Shown: positions 53,771 to 62,770 of the stretch, in pieces
Position numbering within the stretch: position 1 is the first letter of the stretch
How the letters are laid out: each line of letters starts with the position of its first letter
Origin: Rana temporaria
Lineage: Eukaryota; Chordata; Amphibia; Anura; Ranidae
Assembly (NCBI RefSeq): GCF_905171775.1
Contig: NC_053492.1
Location: 325,443,645-325,507,644, forward strand
Direction of reading: 5' to 3'
DNA: 64,000 nucleotides
Program-made: the position numbers and the translations under genes
The notes under the pieces: generated by a model
Told to the model about the DNA's origin: nothing
What the model saw: only the letters and a program-made list of their open reading frames with translations
The model's database searches: none

Positions 53771-55615
53771 GGCGCACAGATGTAGTCTGTCTGTTTCTGG
53801 GTGACACACTGAGTCCTGCATTAGAAGGTCCTTCCTGGCTGGAAGTCTCCACGGGGGTTCTACAGCTAGATTTAACACTGTTGCAAACCAGGGCTTTTTT
53901 GGCCAGAAGGGAGCAATTAGAATCAGGCTGGTCTTTTCTTCCCTGAATTTCCTCAGTACCAGCGGAATTAGAGGAAAGGGGGGAAACGCATAGCACAGAT
54001 GGTAATCCCAGGAATGGGCTAGAGCATCTATGCCCAACGCCTGATCCCCTCTGCGTAGGGAAAAGAATTATTGGACTTTGGTATTCTGCTGACTGGCAAA
54101 GAGGTCCACCTGAGGAAGACCCCACTTCTCTGAGATCAAGTTGAACACTTCTTGATTTAAGCTCCATTCTGCTTCTACAACTCTTCTCCTGCTCAGTAGG
54201 TCTGCTAGTAAGTTTTGAGTCCCTTTTAAGTGAACTGCCGACAGGGAAGTTAAATTTATTTCCGCCCAAGATAATAGCTGGTTGGCAAGTTCCATCAGAC
54301 CTTGACTCCTGGTCCCTCCCTGTTTGGTCACATAGGCCACTGCTGTTGTATTGTCCGATAATACTTGCACATGATGACCTTTTAGTAGCTGTTTGAAGGC
54401 CAGGAGTCCCATCAAAATGGCTTTTAGTTCCCGCCAATTTGATGACCTCCTTGCCTCCTCTTTGGACCAAGACCCCTGTGCGGTCTGACCGTCCAGGTGA
54501 GCCCCCCATCCCCAAGAACTTGCGTCTGTCGTCAAACGCTTGTCCAAGGGAAGGACCCACGAGAGACCCTTTGATAGATTGGCCTGATCTCTCCACCACC
54601 AGAGGGACCTTTTTACTTTTGATGTTGGTTTGAAAAGTTTTTCCAGGGACTCCTGATGGGACCAGACCTGTAGGATATTTTTCTGTAGAGGCCTGGAGTA
54701 CAGCCTCGCCCACTGTACCGCAGGAATTGAAGCTGTGAGCTGGCCTAAGACTGCCATGGCTGTCCTTACTGATACTGCTAGATTTGTTTGGATCTGGCGT
54801 ATCGAGGAATTGATTTTCTCTATTTTTTCCCGGGGAAGAAAAACTCTCTGAAGGACTGAGTTGATGTTGTAACCAAGGAACCTCGTCTCCTGTGAGGGGT
54901 CTAGGTTCGACTTCTCTAGATTCAGTAACCAGCCGAGGCTTTTGAGATGTGATTGTGAGATCTGAAGATCTGTCACCAACTGTTCTCTTGAATCTGCAAA
55001 GAACAGGAGATCGTCCAAGTAAGGAACAACCGAGACCCCCCTCAGTTTCAGAGGCTCCAAGGCTTCCGCCATCACTTTCGTGAATATCCTGGGGGAGGAC
55101 GATAGGCCGAACGGCAGAGCCCTGAATTGTAAGTGCCAAGTTGAAGTCCCTAGGTTGACTGCCAACTGAAGAAAACTCTGGGAAGCCTGGGCTATTGGGA
55201 TGTGAAGATAAGCATCTCTTAAGTCTAGAGATGCCATGAAGCACCCTGGGGTTAGTAGTTTTGTTATCGTATGGATAGTATCCATGCGAAAATGTTTGTA
55301 CCTTATTACCTTGTTCAGAATATTTAGGTTTAGGATCAAACGAAACTTTCCTGAGGGTTTTCTCACTAAAAAAATGTGGGAGTAGAACCCTTTTACCTCC
55401 TGGTGTTTTGGGACTTGAATAATAACTTCCTGTTCTATCAAATCCTTTAACAGGGTCATCATTGCGGAAGCTTTCTCCTGATCCCTTGGTAGGGCTGTGA
55501 CATAAAATCTGTAAGGTGGACAATCTGCGAACTCCAAGTTGTACCCCTGTGCAATGATGTTTTTTACAAAGGGACTTTTGACCCACAGACTCCACTGAGG
55601 TAAGAAAGCGGACAA
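53747..55615 (-). CDS. DIRS-A reverse transcriptase-RNase H (one in-frame stop)
   Basis: The frame from 55615 (first codon TTG; true start unclear) runs 515 codons to TAA at 54068. RT: KGFYSHIFLVRKPSGKFRLI (about 75-95), LDLRDAYLHIPI (A motif Asp 131), FRALPFGLSSSPRIFTKVM, YLDD at 199-202, LGYNI. RNase H: TTDASSWGWG (D364), NWRELKAI (E396), VLSDNTTAVAYV (D421), NLLADLLSR. After the TAA the same frame continues to 53747 with the conserved DIRS connector (GIDALAHSWDYHLCYAFPP, ILIAPFWPKKPWF, LPARKDLLMQ), so one premature stop separates domains that are normally joined. Otherwise undamaged. The gene starts just downstream of ORF1 and overlaps the recombinase frame. Confidence 0.9.
53771..55595 (-). 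other. Open frame overlapping RT-RNase H, continuous with recombinase
   Basis: The recombinase frame stays free of stops for about 610 more codons across the whole RT-RNase H gene in another register (full frame 952 codons). The predicted text is Ser/Gly/Thr-rich and low in recognisable domains, as expected of a shadow frame. DIRS-1 of Dictyostelium also overlaps its recombinase and RT frames, so the overlap could be real or tolerated. I do not claim a protein domain here. Confidence 0.5.
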
Positions 55616-55642
55616 TCTCCCCCCCCCACAGGGGTTAGACTG

Positions 55643-56921
55643 TCATTTGTCCTTTGAGGGCTGGTCCTGAGGGGACTTAAAGAGAATTCCACCTCTTCCT
55701 CTACCCCTTTGGGGAAACCAGCGTTTATTTACCTCTTTTTTGTAGGTTTGTTGAAGACCACGAAAATTTTTCTTAAAGGGTGGCTTCTTCTTGGCTGGGA
55801 AAGCCTTCTTTTTGTCCGCTGTTCTGTCCAGAACTTTTTCCAAATCTGGACCAAATAATAAATCACCTGAAAAGGGAAGACCACAAAGCTTGATTTTTGA
55901 GGCTGTGTCCCCTGTCCAAGTTTTAAGCCAGACTGCTCGTCTGGCTGAGTTCACCAAAGCGGAAGACCTAGCTGCCATTTTGATTGACTCTGCAGATGCG
56001 TCAGCCATATACCTAATTGATCTTAAAATCAAAGGAAAAGATTCTAGTAAGTCCTTCCTAGATGTGCCTGCTTGAATATGGCTCATAAGTTTTTCTACCC
56101 AACACTCCAAATTTCTTGCCACCACTGTAGAGGCCATGGCTGGCTTCAAACTGAGTGAAGTAGAGTCCCATGCTTTCTTGAGTAGAGAATCTGCTCTTTT
56201 ATCCATGGAATCTTTAAGCACACCCATATCCTCAAACGCTAGATCTGTGCGGCGAGAAACTTGGGAAAAAGCTGCGTCAACACGAGGTTTTTTATTCCAC
56301 ACTTCTGCATCTTCTTCATTGAAGGGGAATCTCTTCTTTAAATTTTTAGAAAAGAAGGGGCCCCTTTCAGGGTCTTTCCACTCCTTCCTGATAGTATCAG
56401 ATACCACCTTGTGGACTGGAAATACTTTAGATTTGGATTCATCTAAACCCTGGTACATTTTGTCATGCAGAGATAGCTGAATTTTTTCCTCTTGAATTTC
56501 AAGAGTAGTATAAATTGCAGAAAGTAGATCGTCCACTTCGTCTAGGGAGACTTTGTATCTAGAACTTCTACCTTCTTCTTCCTCTTCATCTGAATCCATG
56601 ATTGAGCGAAGAGTACTTGTCCCTTCATCCCCTGAATCCACCCTCTCTGATCTAGAGGAGGAAGCTTTAGGGCTAGGTGGTGATTGCTGAACTTCAGTAT
56701 GAACCACTGGTTTTGTCACCAGCAAATGCTTAACTGAGCCCAAAGAACTTTTAAGTTCCTGTACAGAAGAGAACAGTTCTTTGTATTGTTGAGATGTTTC
56801 CTCTTCAACCAGATCCCTGATACAGCTTCTGCACATTGGTTTCTGCCAGGAATCCCTAATGGGGGTTCTTGCAAGAAGGACACTTCCTACTAGGTGGTGT
56901 TTTTTTAAATTTTGCTTTTCC
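55643..56921 (-). CDS. DIRS-A gag-like ORF1
   Basis: Open frame to a stop at 55643. Its first codon in the raw frame is GTG at 56935, so the start is not there; TTTTATTTTAG at 56922 looks like a splice acceptor. N-terminal Cys pair KPMCRSCIRDLVEEE, then a coiled segment SQQYKELFSSVQELKSSLGS, Ser-rich acidic stretch, then the conserved body VFPVHKVVSDTIRKEWKDPE, FPFNEEDAEVWNKKPRVDAA, DLAFEDMGVLKDSMDKRADS, VARNLECWVEKLMSHIQ, RYMADASAESIKMAARSSAL and a basic tail AFPAKKKPPFKKNFRG. Function by family: binding of element RNA. A one-base shift near 56865 probably separates a CPSCKN motif in the adjacent frame from MCRSC. Homologue: 41940-43017. Confidence 0.85.
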
Positions 56922-57160
56922 CTAAAATAAAACACACAGAAGGAAAAGACTTATTTTTTTAAAAAAAAATGTTTTATTTTTTTTAAAACAGCCACCAACA
57001 AGGAAGGCACAGACCAAACACCACCATAAGTGAAAACTGACAGGAACCGAGAAAAGTTAACTCTGTCCCTGCAGTACAGGCTCCCAATGGAGGAACAATA
57101 CAAAAACCCACATAAAGTCCATGAGGTAAATAATAAAAGGCCCCACTGTGCCCCTCTTAC

Positions 57161-57220
57161 CTGGACTGGAGCGGCGTCCACGGCGCCTGTATCCGCCATC
57201 GCTGCAGATCCCTCTTCCAT
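57161..57220 (-). CDS. Candidate first coding exon of DIRS-A ORF1
   Basis: ATG at 57220 opens 20 codons (MEEGSAAMADTGAVDAAPVQ) ending exactly at CAG|GTAAGA, a consensus donor at 57160. Splicing to the acceptor at 56922 would remove 239 bp and read GKAKFKKTPPSRKCPSCKNP before meeting a stop or the frameshift into ORF1. Inference from splice signals only; no transcript evidence. Confidence 0.4.
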
Positions 57221-57704
57221 GCTGAACAGAGAAGCAGCTGGGACTGTGTGGTTTTTTAAATTTTCCCGAGTCCTGACGTCATCACAGATGGCCGGAACCC
57301 GGAAGACGCCACTCAACAGGCCTGACCCCTGACTTATGCGTTCCAGGCAGCGTGGACCACGCACTGCCCCGCCTCTACAGGAAGCCGCGCTGCTGATCCG
57401 TGACGTCACCCGCCCGACAGGACCCGGGACCGACATGCGGCAAATTCAAAAAACCGTAACCACGGTAAAACGCCGCCCGGTCACCCGAACCATACCTTGC
57501 AGATCCTGGGCAACCAGCGCAGCTTCCCTGCAGAGCCTTCACTCCACTGAGCAGGGAGAAGCTGGAGACTCCGGAGCTCCTTTCCTCACTAGGAAGGGCT
57601 GGGATGGCCTCTGCACACCAAGCAGAAAACACAGGTACACTTACCCCTCCCTTGGAGAGAGTGCAGCTCCTCAGGTCCACATGCATGCACTTCCACCATG
57701 GTGG

Positions 57705-57826
57705 AGGAAACACAATAACTGAAGCCATGGTGGAAGAGGAGGGTTTTAAAGGATTAGCATGTGTTTCCTGATGAAGAGGCGGAGCTGCGCTCTCTCCAAG
57801 GTTGTCCTGAAAGGCGATTAGAGGAA
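57705..57826. repeat. DIRS-A right end and terminal repeat
   Basis: 'acaataactgaagccatggt' to 'cctgaaaggcgattagag' is the complement of 52431-52535 plus a few unique end bases. Confidence 0.9.
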
Positions 57827-58548
57827 AGGAGGGAAGTCAGACTTCACTCACCTGTGGCTGACAGTTCTCCACAGGCTGAGGCAGTGAACATTGTGTGCCC
57901 TGCTTCAAAATTGCTGCCCACACAACCCTTTTACAGCCACAGGATTTTTTTTTTTTTTTAAACCGCCACAGGGGGACATGGGACGGAGGTGGAGCAGATC
58001 AAGCCCCCTCTCCTCTTCAATTTTGTAGAGCAGGTGGGGCTACCTGGGGGGCAGTGCTGGCTGGGCAATGAGAGAGTCTCAGCTGCAGCACGACACACAC
58101 TTACAGGTGGAGTAAAGTGCAAGAACTTGTTCCAGCACTGGGCTCCGCTGCAGGACTCATCTGGGATTCGCGTGACACCGGGTTTTACTTGAAATCCCGG
58201 GATATTTCTGGCAAATTTGGAACGGTTGGGAGGTACGATTAAAAAGTTTGCCTCAGCCCTCTAAATGCTACATCTGCAGGCAGTTTGTTCTGTTGAAAAA
58301 CATCAGACTTACTGGCTAGATCACCAGGTGAAAATAAAATAAACCCTAAAAAAAAAAATTTAGTTATCACATTCAATTATTGCTAAGTTGCAATATAATA
58401 TAAGTTTGCTTTGTGACCTTGGTTCTAGATTATGAATCCCGCTCAAGCTGGGGAAGCTAAAGTCACCACGGAGAACAATGCAGGTTCTCAAAAGGTGCTC
58501 AACTGAAGCGATGTATGTAAAAAGAATAATAAAAAAAAAAATAGAAAT
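57827..58548. other. No gene recognised
   Basis: Mixed sequence with a T run at 57945-57959 and repeat-like GC-rich text ('gggctacctggggggcagtg'). No supported frame. Confidence 0.4.
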
Positions 58549-58700
58549 AAAAAGAAGTGCCGCACTCCTGTCCAGCTAACCTGGTGTAGACTTGAAACAC
58601 CCTCAGCTCACGAGTCTCCACAAAGCCATGACGTGTTTTGCTCAAAAATAGGAGCTTAATAATATGGTAGCAAATGTTTTGTTTTCCCTTTAATACCACT
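58549..58700. repeat. PLE pseudo-LTR remnant with degenerate hammerhead
   Basis: Minus-strand 58671-58628: degraded core ATTATTA (for CTGATGA), one extra A, stem II GCTC/GAGC, AAAAC (for GAAAC), a short ACACGT stem III region and triplet GTC. Same plan as 21717-21774. The preceding 'agtgccgcactcctgtccag' may be PLE sequence. No PLE protein is near. Confidence 0.4.
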
Positions 58701-59870
58701 TTAGATTGGTTAGATTGGAAGCAGATTTAGATACAATCCCTGACACTCATTGCGTCAGCCTACTATTGGCTGGCTCTGTCCCCCCATGAAACTTTTAGGA
58801 TAACCTACTGAATTAATAAAAATGAGAGGTCTCCCAGTGCCCAGCATTTATTTTGATCCTTGCACTAGGACACTCATGTTTTTTTCCCAAGAAAATAAGA
58901 TATATTTTTACCTTTTATACCATGGTTCAGCCTGTAAGATTTCTCAGTCTGCTGTAAAACCTAAATTTTTAAGAGTTGACTCACTCCTCCTGGAATGTCA
59001 TTGTATGGCTTAAAGAGCTGTGTAGGAATCCTTAACAGGATGTATTATTTGCCTATATTCTTCATTGCTTCATTTATCCTTGCAGCACGTTGCCTAGGCC
59101 CCATTCTGGCCTTACTTTTCCTCAGTTGGCCTTTTCCAAGATGGTATCAGTTCATTCTGGGCATCTGACACTAATGCTGTCAGAAAACAGAAGTCTGGGT
59201 TTCTGAAGTAATGAGACACCGGGTGTATGATCTGGGGGCTTTATTTTCTGGCTCTACATTGTAGCAGATTTTGGCTTTTTTTCCCCTGGCAGACTAGATC
59301 AGTGCTGGGACAAGGCCATAGATGGCAAACTGCGTACCCGCCAGAATTAATGTCGTTACTGGTGCGGTAAAACATGGCGTCACCCACCCCCAATTAACTT
59401 TTTCCAAATATTTTTAACACTACTGTTTTCTTTCTGTTCTCCTTTCTTCTCTCTCTATTCATCTTTCTTTTTATCCCTTCTTCTTTCTCTCCCTTTTTCT
59501 TTTATTCCCCCCCACCACCTCTCTCTCTCTCCAGGGCCGGAATTTACATCTCAGGAGCCTATAGGCACTGGACTCTGAAGCGCCCTCCTCCCCCCAACAG
59601 CATTGCCAACCCACCACAACTTTTTTTATACACTGAGAAAACATGGAAAATCTACTAACAGAAAGGCATTTTTTTTTCTTGAGAACTTGAAATGACAGTG
59701 TGCTGCCCAACATTTTGGAGAATAAAATGTACATTATATACACTTCAAAGTTTTGAACTGTGCATCATACTGCCCCCTAGCAGCCTGAAATGCAGTGTCT
59801 GGAGTGCCAAATTGCTCCGGCTGCTTTTCAATTTCATGCTGATTTAGTGTGAATTTGCCCTAAAAGGGAA
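58701..59870. other. No feature recognised
   Basis: Non-coding by inspection; pyrimidine-rich at 59430-59530. No termini, RNA genes or conserved frames seen. Confidence 0.4.
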
Positions 59871-60329
59871 AGAGGGGGTGGACGGTTAGAGACAGAAGGG
59901 GGGGGGAGAGAGAATGGAGCTGAAGTGAGGGGAGGGGGTGGGGAGTGACAGAGGGAGAGAGAGGGAGTGAGACAAAGGTGGTGGGGGTGAGACAGAGGGG
60001 GGGGTTGGGACAGAGATGGAGGGGGTGGGGTATGACAGAGGGGGGGGGTGACAGAGAGGGAGTTGGTGGAGGTGAGACAGAGATGGGGTGGGGAGTGACA
60101 GAGGGAGAGGGGGCGAGAAAGGGAGGGGGTGAGACAGAGAGGGAGGGGGTGGATGGTGACAGAGAGGGAGGGAGTGCGACAGAGACAGGGGATGTGACAG
60201 AGAGGGAGGGGGTGAGACAGGGGTGGGGTGTGACAGAGGGGGGGTGACAGAGAGGGAGGGGGTTGGGGTGAGACAGAGATGGAGGGGGTGGGGGTGTGAC
60301 AGAGAGGGGGTGTGACAGAGATGGGTGAG
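59871..60329. repeat. Purine-rich G-tract minisatellite
   Basis: About 460 bp of imperfect 'tgacagagagggagggggtg' / 'agacagagatggagggggtg' units of about 18-38 bp, almost only A and G plus T on the plus strand. Many runs of four to eight G. The Ser/Pro frame of about 260 codons on the minus strand (59860-60639) is an artefact. Confidence 0.95.
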
Positions 60330-60394
60330 ACCCCCCCTCCTCACCTTTCCCCGCCTCTTTACCCCTCAGTGGTTTCCTGCACATTCTGGACATG

Positions 60395-60600
60395 CACACG
60401 GTGCCGGGAACAGTTTCCCATCGAAATCGGTTTCCTCTGGCTCTCGGCTGAGATCGGAACTCCGCCTCTCCAGCCCTCTGCACTGCTGCTGCTTCTACGC
60501 AAGAGGAGCAGCAGTGCAGAGGGCTGGAGAGGCAGAGTTCCGATCTCAGCCGAGAGCCAGGGGAAACAGATTTAGATGGGAAACCGTTCTCGGCACAACA
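60395..60600. repeat. Long near-perfect palindrome
   Basis: Arms of about 97 bp ('gtgccgggaacagtttccca', 'ctctggctctcggctgagat', 'gcctctccagccctctgcac') pair with the complement downstream; the centre is near 60497 ('gctgcttctacgcaagaggagcagc'). It may be the core of a MITE. Confidence 0.9.
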
Positions 60601-61066
60601 GCGGCTCGCAGCGCTCCGCTGCAGCTCTGCAAGTAACAACTGTGTGTAGCGGCGGCCCCGGTGTCACCCCTCTGGCGGGTGTCATAGCAACCACTGCCAA
60701 CAACCCGCCCCCTCTCACACTCTACCCAGGGCCCCCTCCCCTTCTGCCCACCCCTTGTACCAGCTCTGGACTAGATAGAAGTGTTTCTACTCTACAGGTA
60801 TTTAGGCACAAAGATCTCAGGGCTCTAGGTAGAGAACAAGCACCGAGAGCTAAACAAATGCTGGGAAATCTAGAAGAAACTATTCATGATTCCCTCTCCT
60901 CTGTGCCATTCTGAATCATTCAGTAAGCCCTCCAAGTCTCTTTTAAAAGGTTGCCTCTTGATGCTACCCTACGCTCGACAAGATATAAAAAACTACAAGA
61001 TAGACATGGAATTGAAGATATGTATCAGTAGGTGCCACCTGGACCTTTGTCATCAGTGCTTTAGGA
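60601..61066. other. No feature recognised
   Basis: No gene or repeat boundary can be supported in this stretch. Confidence 0.35.
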
Positions 61067-61900
61067 CAGCGGTCCCCAACCTTTTTGGCACCAGGGACAA
61101 ATTTAATGGCAGCCAATTTTCCCAAGGACTGGGGGTGGGGTGGGCGGGCGTTTGTGGTGGAAGGGTCAGGGGATGGGATATTCAGAGAGCTGTCCTCAGC
61201 CCCCCTTCACACCACACACAACCTTTATATCAGTGTCCACAGTTTCTCTTTGCATCACAGTTTCCCCCTTTAAAGGAGTCCCACAGTTTCCCCTTCACAG
61301 CCCTGCTTTACATTACAGTGCCACTTTACAGTGAAGTCCCCTTTATATTAATAGGACAGGGACTGCTCTGTAAAGGGGGCACTGTGATATAAAGGGGACT
61401 GAACAGTGTCCCTTTACAGTGCAATCCCCTTTATATTATAGTGCCCCTAGCAATCACAGCCTCCTCCATCATAGTGCCCCTTCTGCACTCTGCCCCCCTC
61501 CTCCTTTCCGTTCTAACATCCTATTCCAAGCTCTGCATCCCCTGCACATAACTCCTACCTTTGGCAGGTCAGAGGCTGTTGTCAATCCGTGTGTCCTCTT
61601 CCCTGCTCCTCTGCAGAACCCGACAATGTCATCCTTTCAGCAGAACAGGGGGCGGGAGGAGCTCTCCATTCTGATCTGCAGCTCTTCCTGCCACCTGCCC
61701 TGCTGATAGAAGGACATTGTCGGCCAGGCGGAGGAGCCGGGAGGGGTCACATGAGCAGGGATGGAACCGTTTTGATTGTCGCAAGAATCATGGCACATGC
61801 TGACAGCCAAGAGGGCATTTGGGTTAGGAGTTAGCTGATGGGCCTTTAATCCTTTTGCTGCCAGGCCCTGTGCTCCCTTTTGTACACTCAGGTGGCCAGA
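61067..61900. repeat. hAT-like non-autonomous repeat, one end
   Basis: 'cagcggtccccaaccttttt' at 61067 is a hAT-type terminus followed by 'ggcaccagggac'. Within 61190-61450 short blocks such as 'cacagtttcccctt' and 'cctttatatta' recur. The right end is not visible, so the given end is only an outer limit. Confidence 0.5.
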
Positions 61901-61919
61901 CCATTTTTGCCATTTTTCC

Positions 61920-62770
61920 CATTGCTTTTTTATTTTTCACTTCTAGCTTTCAAAGTTTGTAAAAAAAAAAAATAATAATTCTAAAGCACATGATCAGTAG
62001 AATAAAAATAAGGTGCTACTGATTTCTAAGGTTCCACAACGTGCAAATGATTATCAAAACAATATTTTTGATAAAAATCTACTAAAGCATGATTAGCAGA
62101 TAAAGACAGAGCAAATTTTACAAATTTCCTACCAAATATAAAAGCTTAACCTATATTGAGTCAATAAATAGTTGTAACTTAATTTGCACCATTTTGCAAA
62201 ATGGTGAAAATTAAACAGACGCAAAAGTGTAAATATCCAAATTTCTCTAAAAATCAGGTTTTAGTATTTCCCTTACAGCTTTCAGAATTTGTGAAAGACC
62301 CCCTAAACTATATATTTTCTGAAAGCAGTTGACCTCTAGAATAAAAAGAAGGTGCTACTGATTTTTTTGACCCCACAGGATTTGCGCAAATGTTTATCAA
62401 ACCAATATATTTACAAAAAATACACTGAAACCATTATTAGCAGATAAAAACAGCACATTTTACAAAAATAATGGCTAAATCCCTTCTAAATATAAAAGCC
62501 TAACCTGTATGACGTTAATAAATTACAAATATTTGTAAATTTTAAATGGTGCCTTTGTGAAAAATGGTGAAAGTCGAACGTACCCAACAATTTCTTAAAA
62601 AATCTGTGAGGTTTTCATTTTTTACTTACAGTTTTTAGAATTTGTAAAATACCCCCCCCCCCCCCCCCCGTCCAAGCCATATATTTTCTGAAAGACCTCT
62701 GGAATAAAAAGATGCTACTGATTTTTTAGGCCACGGTATTTGTGCAAGTGTTTACCAAAACAATATTTTT
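61920..62770. repeat. ~340-bp tandem satellite, about 2.4 units
   Basis: 'agaataaaaataaggtgcta' (61999), 'agaataaaaagaaggtgcta' (62338) and 'ggaataaaaagatgctactg' (62701) mark successive units (spacing 339 and 363). Other shared blocks: 'gattagcagataaa', 'aaatataaaagc'. The last interval holds a C run of 22 (62650-62671). The third unit is cut by L1-C. Confidence 0.88.

Larger units (their letters stand above)
52390..57826 (-). mobile_element. Nearly intact DIRS retrotransposon (DIRS-A)
   Basis: Inverted terminal repeats of about 105 bp (52431-52535 and 57712-57817, 'gcctttcaggacaaccttgg') bound an element of about 5.4 kb. Reading on the minus strand it encodes gag-like ORF1, RT-RNase H with connector, and tyrosine recombinase. 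An internal complementary region lies next to the left end. DIRS elements integrate by recombinase rather than integrase and leave no target duplication; none is seen. Confidence 0.93.

Noticed and set aside
57030..57728. Frames of 100-160 codons upstream of DIRS-A ORF1
   Set aside because: They match no family; only the 20-codon candidate exon is kept because of its donor site.
59860..60639. 259-codon minus-strand frame rich in Ser, Pro and His
   Set aside because: It is the translation of the G/A minisatellite; no domain, and several frames are open for the same reason.
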